NCBI RefSeq assembly: GCF_963678635.1
Contig: NC_087064.1
Coordinates: 6,858,411 to 6,922,410 of the forward strand
Length of the DNA stretch: 64,000 nucleotides
Source: Symsagittifera roscoffensis
Lineage: Eukaryota > Xenacoelomorpha > Acoela > Convolutidae
Direction: 5' to 3'
Shown: one piece after another, positions 11,719 through 21,724 of the stretch
Layout of the letters: every line of letters begins with the position of its first letter
Numbering within the stretch: position 1 is the first letter of the stretch
Made by a program: the position numbers and the translations under genes
Notes under the pieces: generated by a model
What the model was told of the DNA's origin: nothing
What the model saw: only the letters and a program-made list of their open reading frames with translations
The model's database searches: none

Positions 11719-11789
11719 TTTCATTTGGTCACCAAATTTAGAAGCGAAAAACATTTTCCTTAAATTTGGGTACACAAGTGATATTTTTT
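11719..11789 (+). repeat. 71-bp direct repeat, right copy
   Basis: Partner of 8198-8268 (three mismatches, same orientation). Either a terminal repeat of the RT element or a host repeat that flanks it. Confidence 0.85.
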
Positions 11790-12071
11790 CTTAATTCGTG
11801 AGGAAAGTTTTTGCTATATAATCAATGAACTTTGGTTATAAGTTCAATGTTGCGAAGTAATCGAATCTTTTTTTAAATAAATTGTAGTCATTCATTTTGT
11901 GTCTCAAGTGGTGCGACACGAGCTTTAACTGTGTAAGAAAAGTCGTATGAAAATCAAGTCTTTAAATTTCAGTGAAATGTTATAAATATGTCAGACCAAA
12001 CTTTTTGTCTTTATAAAAACTACGTCTTCCTCTCAGTTAGTTTAAGCATCTAATTCCTGATGCTCAGGTTT

Positions 12072-12219
12072 TTACTTAGTCTTCGTGTGTTCCTCCATTG
12101 ATGTTATATTCGGGAGCTTTGGGAACCTCTCTTTCACTCGATCTTTCCTGGTGTAAAGATGCCAGAGATTGCATATCAAATCGGTCATGTTGATCGAAGT
12201 TGTATTCGCCGCAATCAAT
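12072..12219 (-). CDS. Innexin exon 7 (C-terminus)
   Basis: Acceptor ATTTCAG|ATTGA completes the split Arg codon. Encodes LIAANTTSINMTDLICNLW and a basic tail, stopping at TAA (complement of 12072-12074). A possible polyA signal (complement of 11608-11613) lies about 460 bp downstream. Confidence 0.9.
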
Positions 12220-15200
12220 CTGAAATCAAATTTCTGTTTAGATAAGTTAGATTGTTTTCTTCCTTCAGCACTTTTATACGAAAGTTGAAAATATAAATAG
12301 AAATAAGATTACAACTTCTAGAGACTAATATAAGGACTAGGGGGACTAATTTCATTCGTCGTGCCTTTATTTGTCCCCCTCTCGATAGCATTGCAATTGA
12401 TATTGCATTTTAAGATATGCAATCGTTGTATCATTTTTCAAATTAATTTTAACATGCAATTAACAAAATTAACCTCAGCATGAAGACCCCATCGGGTTTG
12501 AGGAAGCTCATCACAAATGCCCACAGTGCTCGACGGTTCTCTTCGTTCTCTTGAATGTAGGTGACCTGATCTGGTCCCTTGGTCCTGTTTCCCATCAGAA
12601 TGTGCTTCTCAATCCATCTGGAGAATTGAACGAAACCGAATATGTTTTTGGAAATTTTCCAATTGCACTCTCCAATCTAATGGATGTACTTCATCCGCCT
12701 TTCTTTTAAGGCTTGTGCTTTGAAAATTTGCGAAATGTCAACTCCTTTAAAATTTATTCCAAGTTAGAAATGATTCAATTTTGCTCAAATTTAGAGCTCT
12801 GAAAAACAGGCGATTCAAAAAATAAACCATTATATTGTCAAAACCAATTCAGTAATTAAAATTGGCGGTATCCAATATAGTTATTGCTTTTCAGAGCAGC
12901 GAGCGTTAGTGTATTAGTACGAATCTTCATTTTTTCTAACTTAACTCGCAAATAAAAGTGTTCTTTTGTTTGGTGGCACTTTTGCTATAATCACGATCTG
13001 TAGCTTTGGAAATTTCATAACCATCTGTTCTTTGCTTTATTTGTGGCTAATGTTTGTCATTTATTAAGGGTCCGTGGCTGTGGTTAGTGCGTGACAGTCA
13101 TAATCTCATGTTGCAGATCGAATCCGATAAGTAGCCAAATTTTACTAATACAAGGCTTATTTCTACTTTTTCTTATGCACTTTATAGAGCTGCTGTTTGT
13201 CGTGCTCTCGCTAATGTTTGCGAAGCGCAGCTTCGCCTTTGTGTGAATTATTACAATTGCGATCAGCTAATGTGTTGCAATCTTGTACTCTACTTTGTTT
13301 TTTACCGTAATCGACTTATCACCTTACAATCAATATACCGTCTTAATTCTCATTACTCTTGCGAAAGCAACTGTCTTCTTATCGGGAAGGGACTACAGTA
13401 GAGGACAAAATTAAACGCAAATTCAGGTTTTTTCTCTAAAATGCCTGTTTTCATTTTTTGCATAGACCGAGAGAATGATCAGAGCTGCATAAAATTATTA
13501 TATCTTGGTTTCAAGGACTTACCAGTTCTTTCAAGGTTTGAAAATTCGACTTTATCAAGTGTACTTTACCATTTTTTACCAAGTGTACTATTTTTTTTTA
13601 AAACGCGTGAAATTGTAAAAAACAGCTGACTTTAGTAAAGTTTTCACTATGAACAATTCTAACTCACATCGAATTTTTCACATCGCGTGAATATTTTATT
13701 CCTCCGTTTGTTCGTCCAAGAGTTCACTCCGATGTAAAACTTAATGCAGATGGGAAAAACTGGAAACAGCTAGTGAGTCCTTAAACCCGAGATATAATAA
13801 TTTTACGGAGAGCAGCTCTGATCAATTTTTTCTCGGTCTATGCAAAAAATTTTGTTTTTTTTTCCTCAGTGAATGCTCTCCGAAATTATCCTTGAAAACA
13901 GGCATTTTGGAGACAAAATGTCTTAACTTTGCGCTTAATTTTGCCCACAAGTGTAGACTTTTTTTCCCGTAAACAAATTTTCCAAATCTTACTTGCTTAT
14001 CTTATTTGTTTTATTGTTGAAGCGTAAGAACTTTCAGGTTCATGTTTACTTGGCCTGGAGGTAACAGTCGCATTTGAACCCTAATGTTCGGGGTTGAGTC
14101 CCGGCGGGACATTTTTTAAAATCATTTTGAATGCAATTGATTTTTTCCAGTAAAAATTATGTTGTCGGATTTCCGCTTGTCTGCTGAAGTTAGCTCAGTT
14201 GCCACATCACAGGTTTGGCTCGTGCTCTAGGCAACTTCTGTTGTTGTTCAATGTAGTTTAAAAAATTCTAAAAATCGAATACAACATATGTTTTTTTTGG
14301 CTCAACTGGTGTCTGCTCTAATATTGTTTGTTTGGTTGTCACATCACACAATTTTCTTGTGCTGTAAGAAAATTTCATTGTGCTTGCAAGAGCAATTGTT
14401 GTTCTAGGTAGTTTCAGGGGGACTTGAAAATTTTTATAAATCTATTTTATTTATGTTTTTCTTATGGACCAACTTGTGGCTGCTCTAGGGTTGTCGGCTT
14501 AGTTCCCTTATTGCAGATACTGATTTTTCTTGTTTATCAAACAACTTTCAGTGAACTTGTAAGTGTAAGTATTGTTTAATGTAGTTTCAGGGGGACTTGA
14601 AAGTTTTTAATTTTTGAAATGCAATAATTTTTTTGGGCTTCTATTGTGTCTGCTCAAAGATTGTCGGCTTTGTTTCCTCAAAAGATTCGTTTTGTTGCTA
14701 ATTTAATATTCAAATTTTTCAAATAATACGTTTTTTCTAGCGTTTTTCTTTCGAAATCTTTTCTTTTTTATGTTGGTATTGTGAGGCAAGTCATGCGAAG
14801 CTCTGCTTCGCCTCTGTGTGAAACTTATCACTACATTAATTAGACTTATTAGTTTTCTGGAAAAAAAACCAAGTAATATACTTGATTGGTTTTAATTAAG
14901 AAGGGGAGTAAAAAAGGGTGAATCCTTAGAAAAAGTACGTTTTTATGAGACTCGTTTAAGTGAAGAGCTCGAACATTTGAAATAGATTAGTTTAAGAATT
15001 AGCTCTAGCACAGTGGTTCCTACCGGAATCGGCTGTTGCTGGCGAATAGAGTGCTGATCCAGTTGAACACAGACATGAGGTTCATCACCAGCATGAAGTA
15101 CAGCCAACACCAGACGAAGAGAAATATCTTCTCGTTGTAGAGATTCACTCCCAACACACACTGCACAGTCTCCTGGTGTCGAGTTCCTGAAACAGTGCAT

Positions 15201-18200
15201 TGGGACCGAGATATTTCAAGGAGCTCAATTAAGACTAAATTTAGAATCAATCAATAATAAAAAAAATCGATTTTTTCAAGTTATAGAGCGAGCGCAACTT
15301 TAAGTGTTGAAGTTTTTCGATAATATTTTTTCATCTGTAAGCATTGAGCTTAAAATCAATGTGAATTGGTTCTTGAACCTTCTTTTCTGATATTAAGTCA
15401 TGATATTGATGGCTTTTGTATGTGTAAAAAGTACCCATGGCTTCGTGACGCTGGAAGTCACAGAAAGCGGTCATCGGGAATCTCCAAGTGTCGGTCCATT
15501 GCTGCCCACTGAGAATACATCCCAGGACCTCGAAGCCCCACTTCCAGGTGCCTGGACCGATGATCCAGTTGAGTCCGTAGATCTGCACGACTACGTTCAC
15601 TACCATGGCTATTTTCACAATCAAGTAGTACGTACCCATGCTCGCCCCGGAGTCCCTGTAATTTAAGAGTTAACTGCAATAATCATCTTAGGCGCTCTGT
15701 TAAGGTTTTATTTATGATGCTGAAGACATAACGCGATTTATGCGTGGCGAATTATCCCGCATCACAGAAATTTTCCAAATTGACTTGAGGCAAGCTAATT
15801 GGTCGGATTACTTTCGTATTACACACTTTTTCAAGCTTAATGTTTGATATTGTCTAAGTTTTAAGTTTTTGAATATGTTTTTTACCTATAACTATTCAAT
15901 GCCGATTACGGGGCAGTCGGAACATTCGGGGTCTTTCTACTTTTGTTTTTTTGAACGAGTTTTAGTTTTTTTGTAAAATTAAAATAAGAATTCGGAACTT
16001 TACTACTTTGTGTGCGAAATTTTTCTGTAGAATTTGCAACTATGTCGAATAAGGTGCACAGAATTATTACATCTGCAATTTTTTTGGCTTGAGACAACCT
16101 AACTCGCAATTAAAAAATCTCTTTTGATGGCAATTTCGCTATAATCATGATATGTAGCTTTGTAAATTTCACAGCATCGGCTGTCTGCTTTATCTGTGGC
16201 TAGTCTCTGTCGATCGGTGAGAGTCCTTGGAAAAAAATGGAAAGACGTGAAGTGCCTTATCTACTGGTCGGAGGTTCAACTTCGCTCTTAGCACTAGTTT
16301 TATTGACGTTTGATGGCGTTTTTGCTGCATAGCATTGTCAATTTAAAAGCATCTATAGCTGCATCATTTAAGACTTAGTATTAGCAATTTTTCAAGGTTC
16401 CGTGAGTGAGTTTGTGTTTGCACTTTATGATTTAAAACCATGAAACAATTGCTTTGGCACCAAAAAAAAATAAAATGGAAATGTTTTGCAACATGAAGTA
16501 TTTAAATGTTAATTGCTGTTGTTGTTTGAGATGTGCCAAGTTATCCTGGAAATGCTTTCAATTAGTAACGTTTTCCCAATATTCAGTTGGTTAATTGCTG
16601 TTTGCTTCCTTACTAGCAAATTTTAGCATATAATATTGACTTACTTGTCTCTGCATTTGAATAAAGCCTTGCTCACAATGTTGACTAAAATAGACAAATT
16701 ATTGAACGGAGAAAAGTATTATATTTTAGGTGGTTTTATATTTGTTGCAATTGTACCGTTCTTCTTATTTATGTCGGAGAGTCGTTTTTTGGCTTCCAGA
16801 TGTTTATCCAGAAACCCGGCCAGATCCATGAGGGAGTTCTTCCGATCTTCTGGCTTCATGATCAGCTCACAATTGTCGACTGTGTTCACCATTTTGTTCA
16901 TGTCGATCTCTGTGTTGAAAAATGAGTAAAATGAAACTCATTTTGACAAATGAAAACATGACAGATGAAATTCATCTCTTTAACTATTCCCCTTGTCCAG
17001 GTGGAAGGGGGATGGTTCGTAACTCGGTACAAAATTTTCATTAGCTTAACTCTTGAACTTGTTTTCGATAGGGGCTGCGTTTTGTTACCATAGGGGAAGG
17101 GAGTGGGAGGGATAGTTGAAGGGATCCGATCAAAGTAAGTAGAGGTTTTCTACTCCCGACGCGGACGATAACGCTGAGTTACCCGGATCCAATTGATGTG
17201 ACAGGAAACTTTTAGGGATGCAGTTTGGCCGAGGCGATTTATCACCCATTTTGATTTAACCCACAAAAAACTTCTAGCCCAAAAAATCTAACCGTTTTTA
17301 TAGATTAAAGTCAGATATTGAAGCAGGGGCGTGTTTTCGATTTTTGCGTATTTCAGAAAGTGATCTTTTTAAGCTCTCATATAAATGATTTTTTGAGAAA
17401 CTTGCCGTCCAAATAAATAGTTGAAAAGTCAAACTTACCGTAAGAGCCGAGCATGCCAGTCCAGAACATTTGAGGCGCGTAGAACAGCACCCCCATGAGA
17501 ACGAGAATGACAGGGTACCACTGGTAGAACTCCACATACACAGTGTCCCCCTCCTTCCTCGCTAGGGTCACGTGATCCTCGTCTGCGATGTAGTAGGTCT
17601 TATTTACGAAGCACACGTTGTCAGCATACATCACCCAGCCGGGGTGGAAGTTACCAGGTGCCCAGCAGTTCAACGGACTCCCTGGAATAACAGGTCATTT
17701 GGTTTTAAATTAGGGTAAGTTTTCCCGATTTAATTGAGTTTATTTTGGAGCAGTGATTCTGTGAGTAAGGGCAAGTTAGTTATGTCCGAAGTATGTTCTT
17801 TTTGCACAGTTCAATTATTTATTATCAGGGTGGTATCTCTTCTGCGAAAGATAAATCCAATCTATCTATCTTCAATTGGTTCGAAATTATTGGCTCGAAG
17901 CTATTATGATGAGTATCGTCGTTGTTTTGAAGTTGAGTGGTCAAATGCAGTGGTTGATGTTTTTAATTTTGTTGTCGCTTTTCAGATGTTCAATGGACTC
18001 TGCCTTTTTCTGGTTCATTCTTGAAGTGCTCTTTTGGGTTGTTTTGAACTTAATTATATTCACGCCTCTCCTGCTTTTCTACACAAACAAGTTAGATGGC
18101 GTGATCGGAATCAAGAACAACATTCTGACCGAAGACCAACGTAAACCGATGGGGGACGACAATAAAGTTCCCTCTGATAAGGCCGCCATCTTAAGTCCCC

Positions 18201-20764
18201 CGGTTGCAACCAAAGCTGAACTGCATTCAATCAAGCCAGATGTCATTTTAATAGGGGGAGGAACAAGTGCCTTAGTAGCAGCATCGCTTATGTCTAGACA
18301 CGGGTATAAAGTCTTGTTATTCGAGCAGCATACGAAACTGGGAGGCGGTTGTCATACGTTTAAAAAAGGAAGGTTTGAGTTTGACACCGGATTGCATTAT
18401 GTTGGCGATATGAAAGGTGATGAAAACTTTTGCCAACTGCTGGACCAGTTGACAGAAGGTCAAATCACGTGGTACCCCATGGATGAAAGATTCGATAAAA
18501 TTGAAATCGGCAATCCTGATGACGAGAAACTGTTTAAAACTATAGATATTTATGCTGGATATGAAAAGTGGAAGCAAAAATTAAATGAACAGTTTCCCGG
18601 AAATGAAAAAGTTTTCGACAAATTACAAGAAATTATGACGGGTGCAAAAGATGCGGCTTTTGCATTCGGATTTATGAAAGTTGCTCCGGAGTTTGTAGTT
18701 AAACGCATGTCGAAACTTCCGATGGCCAAATCTCTGTCATCTTGGCTCTACTATTTCCGCAAAACTTCCAAAGAAGTGCTTTATGAAATATCAGATAATC
18801 CAGAGGTTCTAGCCTGTGTCGAGTACATTTACGGAACCCTAGCATTGCCTTCGAAGTATCTCAGTCTGTTCCTTAACATAACAGTTGCTGATCATTATGT
18901 GAAATCAGGAGGATTTTATCCCAAGCACGGACCCTCAATCATTCCGTATCATCTTGTGAAGGGAATTTTAAAATATGGCGGAAAGTGTTGCGTCCGATCG
19001 AACGTAGACAGTTTCATTTTGGACAGAACGCCGAGCGGAAAATTAGTCTGCAAAGGTGTCAATGTATTAATAGCGGGCAAGGAAGCAATATCTGTGAATG
19101 CCAAAATAGTCATTTCATCTGCTGGGTTTCACAACACTTTCGTAAAACTGATGCCTCCTAAAGAAATTGTGCCTAAAATATGTCCAAATATAGACAGAAT
19201 TTGTCAAACAATGCCACCAGTGAAGAGTTAGGGTTATCGGCTTACAATTCATGGATGTTTGATAGCTTGAACTTCGAGGAACTTTACGAAACCTGGATTG
19301 GTGAAAAAGACCCTTGGAATGCAGTGGATAATTTGAGCTTACCATTTGTTTATGTTAGTTTCCCCTCAGCTAAAGATCGATCGTTCGACGCAAATCAAGA
19401 GACGCCTACTAGCACATGTACTGTAATCACTTTATGCCCGTACTCCTGGTTTGAGATGTGGAATGACAAGCCGACTACTAAACGGGGCGATCAGTACATG
19501 AGTTTAAAAGAAGCATTGGGCCGAAAAATTTGGCAGAGGGTTTTGAAAAGTTTCCCACAATTAGAAGATAAAGTGGAAGTTTTTGAAATGGGAACGCCAG
19601 TTACAAGTAATTTTTACTTGAATGCGAATAACGGGGAGATTTATGGGATGAGTCACGGGATGAACAGATATTCAGAAGAGTTTTCTCGAATAGGAAGGTT
19701 CAAAACTGAAATCGGAGGCTTGTATGTCACAGGTCAAGATACCTGGTGCTGCGGTTTTGTGCCAGCTATAGTTACTGGAGCATTAGCTTGTACGACCATT
19801 ACGAAGAGGAACTATCTGGATGATATTGACAACTTGTATAAAAAACTGAAACTCTGATCAAATACATGACCCCAAATTTTATGAATTCACAATTCCAAGG
19901 CTTTTGTGCTGAAGTTCAAGCTGTAAGAATTGGAATTTTCGCAATTAAATAGAATAAAATGAAGTAATTATAAAATAATTTAGATATGAATTCAAATTAT
20001 TCAAATCATTTATTTTTTAAGTCTTAAGATGAGTGTGCTGTGCATTAATTTTATCAGCGATGGGAGGAAGTTTGAATATTTTTGACCATATTCAGCAATT
20101 TTTTTTGTATGAAAATTCTTATAGGTTAGACGTTTTGTGAATGGTGTGTTGTAACTCATTATAGTGAAATGTTCCTGGATTTTTAGAGTTAGGGGAGCGG
20201 AAGAGTACGCAGCTCTCCCCTCGGAGGATTGAAGGGGGACTGAGTGAAGGTAATACATATTGTCTGACCGGCACTTTTACGGTAAAGCGTTTATATTTTT
20301 AAAGTCAACTTAACGGACGGAGGGATCTTCAAAAGTATCCAAAAAGTGACAATTGTCATTTCGAATCAATCAATCTACATCGCAAAAATGTTTGGGTCAT
20401 TGTTTCTGTCTTAAGAGGGCACTTGTATTTGATTTAAATTTGTCGACCAGTCCTTTTTCTTGACAAAATCCTCCCTTGAAACATGTCCGTTTTCGTTATT
20501 TTTTTGCGACAATTTAACTTCCCAGTTTGAATGCGCTAGTTTTCATACATATGATAGAAGATCAAATCTTTTTCCACTTAATTGTGGATGCGGATTTTTT
20601 TATAAGCTTTTTGTATTCTGACCTATCAACTGGGTGGACATAGCGAATATGGCACAGAATGCGAGCACAATGGCCGAATAGCGGTGGTTGAGCCGGTCGT
20701 TGAAGTCTCCGTCGTTGCCCTGCTTCGACCCGGTGATCACGTCGAAAATGATGCTCACCACCAT
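12072..20764 (-). CDS. Innexin gap-junction protein, seven coding exons
   Basis: The assembled exons give a roughly 350-residue innexin, a four-pass membrane protein forming gap junctions and hemichannels. Visible hallmarks: N-terminal region ending in DRLNHRYSAIVLAFCAIFA (TM1), SPLNCWAPGNF with paired cysteines in extracellular loop 1, FYQWYPVILVLMGVLFYAPQ (the YYQW-type start of TM2), an intracellular-loop exon, a TM3 exon, CDF...ETVQC cysteines in loop 2, NLYNEKIF before TM4, and a C-terminal DGVFMLRLIAANT block. Exons: 20623-20764, 17439-17681, 16757-16909, 15435-15655, 15024-15186, 12474-12617, 12072-12219. Borders are GT/AG and phases agree except between exons 3 and 4. The paralogue cannot be named. 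Intron 1 (about 2.9 kb) contains a gene on the opposite strand. Confidence 0.9.
12474..12617 (-). CDS. Innexin exon 6 (C-terminal cytoplasmic part)
   Basis: Acceptor CTCCAG|ATGG, donor CTGAG|GTTAAT. Encodes WIEKHILMGN through AFVMSFLKPDGVFMLR; the final R codon is split with exon 7. Confidence 0.9.
12945..13140 (+). repeat. SINE-like intronic repeat with tRNA-like B box
   Basis: Resembles 16095-16300: shared blocks gctataatcacgatctgtagcttt, gctttatttgtggcta and others. It ends with tggttagtgcg and agatcgaatcc, which resemble Pol III A and B boxes. Lies in innexin intron 5. Confidence 0.4.
13396..13953. mobile_element. Tc1/mariner-derived MITE with long inverted repeats
   Basis: The left end cagtagaggacaaaattaa and the reverse complement of the right end cacttgtgggcaaaattaa are related and flanked by TA on both sides (13394-13395, 13954-13955), the Tc1/mariner target duplication. 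The similarity continues inward for well over 100 bp (shared AAAATGCCTGTTTTCA and TTTGCATAGACCGAGA blocks), the right arm having about 45 bp extra. No transposase is encoded. Confidence 0.8.
14055..14115 (+). other. tRNA-like Pol III box sequence
   Basis: gcctggaggtaacag and ggggttgagtccc resemble A and B boxes at roughly tRNA spacing, but no cloverleaf could be drawn. Likely a SINE head or pseudo-tRNA. Confidence 0.25.
14190..14690 (+). repeat. Diverged tandem repeats of about 170-190 bp
   Basis: Three to four imperfect copies marked by recurring ttggctcaactggtgtctgc, gtagtttcagggggacttga and gttgtcggctt-like blocks in innexin intron 5. Shorter related motifs (cttcgcctctgtg) recur at 13228, 14805, 24475 and 27834. 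Confidence 0.5.
15024..15186 (-). CDS. Innexin exon 5 (loop 2 cysteine, TM4)
   Basis: Acceptor TTTCAG|GAACT in phase with exon 4. Encodes HQETVQCVLGVNLYNEKIF followed by the aromatic-rich TM4, ending TTCCG|GTAGGA in phase 2. Confidence 0.95.
15435..15655 (-). CDS. Innexin exon 4 (TM3, extracellular loop 2)
   Basis: Acceptor AATTACAG|GGACT, donor ATGG|GTACTT. Encodes MGTYYLIVKIAMVVNVVVQI (TM3), LNWIIG, and FPMTAFCDFQRHE with the first loop 2 cysteine. Confidence 0.9.
16095..16300 (+). repeat. SINE-like intronic repeat, second copy
   Basis: Partner of 12945-13140, ending in a B-box-like ggttcaacttc. Lies in the innexin intron between exons 3 and 4. Confidence 0.4.
16757..16909 (-). CDS. Innexin exon 3 (cytoplasmic loop)
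   Basis: Acceptor AACACAG|AG, in phase with exon 2. Encodes EIDMNKMVNTVDN and a charged helix ending LSDINKKN, typical of the innexin intracellular loop. The only GT donor before the stop is AACG|GTACAA (phase 1), which does not fit the phase of exon 4. Confidence 0.8.
17439..17681 (-). CDS. Innexin exon 2 (extracellular loop 1, TM2)
   Basis: Acceptor TTCCAG|GGAGT, donor TACG|GTAAGT, phases 1 and 1. Encodes SPLNCW, a second loop cysteine in NVCFVNKTYYI, and FYQWYP leading into TM2, the most diagnostic innexin block. Confidence 0.95.
17993..19857 (+). CDS. Retinol-saturase-like FAD oxidoreductase with internal frameshift
   Basis: Product about 620 residues, close to the usual length of all-trans-retinol 13,14-reductases, ER-membrane flavoenzymes of the phytoene-desaturase/carotenoid-isomerase superfamily. 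From ATG 17993 it opens with a hydrophobic signal-anchor (FWFILEVLFWVVLNLIIFTP), then a Rossmann segment VILIGGGTSALVAASLMSRH with an E-Q-H-x4-GGGCHTF FAD loop and FEFDTGLHYVG. The C-terminal part has LYVTGQDTWCCGFVPA, the second FAD-binding block. The first frame stops at TAG 19229-19231; the rest continues in the +1 frame from about 19200. Around the joint some 14 residues that the family normally has seem missing, so a small deletion is likely. Single exon, nested antisense in innexin intron 1. Either a recent pseudogene or retrocopy, or a sequencing error. Confidence 0.8.
19953..19958 (+). terminator. Candidate polyadenylation signal of the retinol-saturase-like gene
   Basis: AATAAA about 95 bp after the TGA stop of the oxidoreductase frame. 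Confidence 0.5.
20623..20764 (-). CDS. Innexin exon 1 (N-terminus, TM1)
   Basis: Starts at ATG (complement of 20762-20764) with MVVSIIFDVITG and runs through DRLNHRY into the hydrophobic first membrane segment, ending at ATAG|GTCAGA, phase 1. This is the only ATG giving the short cytoplasmic N-terminus usual in innexins. Confidence 0.9.
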
Positions 20765-21724
20765 CTTGTGATAATTTCAATTTCACCCTCAGCTCAAAAC
20801 GATTAATTCAATGCGACAGTTGGTATCACAAATTAGTCAAATTTTATCGCAAATTTTACAATTCAAATTGGTCTAAGCTTTCATTCGAACATTTAATGGA
20901 ATTTGAGAACTAGCTACTGAATACTGCAGTAATCGCTGTTTGAATGTTAGTTATTAATACAAGATATCTCGCAGTTTGCCATGGTAACTTATGAATTTGA
21001 CCATGTGAGTTGGTAAGTTTTGTTTGCTCTGTCAAACTTGGGTTGATTAGCAAAGCTACCAATTGTATTGTTAAGTAACTAGACGAGCTTTATCGCCATT
21101 TGTATGTTTGCTCTGCAACCTAACTTGAGCGTTGTGATTTTAAAATTTAATTGGAATTAATGAAAAGAAAATATGGAAACAATTCAAACAGCATATTTAA
21201 GAATGCGATGGATGTTTTTTTTATTTTAATGATGACATAAAAATGACGAGTACATCAAGCTTACTTCTGTTACCGAATATAACTTCAAACATCCCATGCG
21301 GTAATAGAAGTGAAATCAAAACACTTCATTAAACAAGAGAATTTGGTTTCTGTTAGAGGATCTTCATGACTACACAATATGCAAATTATCTTTCAAAAAT
21401 TAGACGAGTTAGAGGTTTTTTAGCCTAGCGGAGATCATGCCTGGAAGGCAAAAGGTACAGCGTTAAAAAAGTGAAAATAGACTTTTTCAGGTTAAGAACT
21501 AGTTTGACAGAATTAGTTGAATCATTAAACAACTCAGCTTTCATATAAAAGCTCCGTGGTTCAAATCCGGCTAGAACCTGTTTTTTTTTAATTGTTTGGT
21601 GACAAATCTTCATTTTTTTTCAGCTTAGTTGTCGCAGCACCGATTGTGCCTCTGATTTAAGCATTATGTAAGAATTTAAATTCTTTTTGATGTGCTCTGT
21701 TTATGTGCAGGTAATTGCATTCCA
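20765..21724. other. Upstream flank of innexin, no gene seen
   Basis: AT-rich, no convincing frame. At 21421-21590 a tagcctagcgg A-box-like motif and a ggttcaaatcc B-box motif occur about 140 bp apart, probably a SINE or pseudo-tRNA remnant. The innexin promoter should lie here, but no core element stands out. Confidence 0.4.

Noticed and set aside
21418-21590. tRNA gene with intron
   Set aside because: A-box and B-box words and a possible 7-bp acceptor pairing are present, but the T arm aligned on the B box does not pair and no anticodon arm fits.
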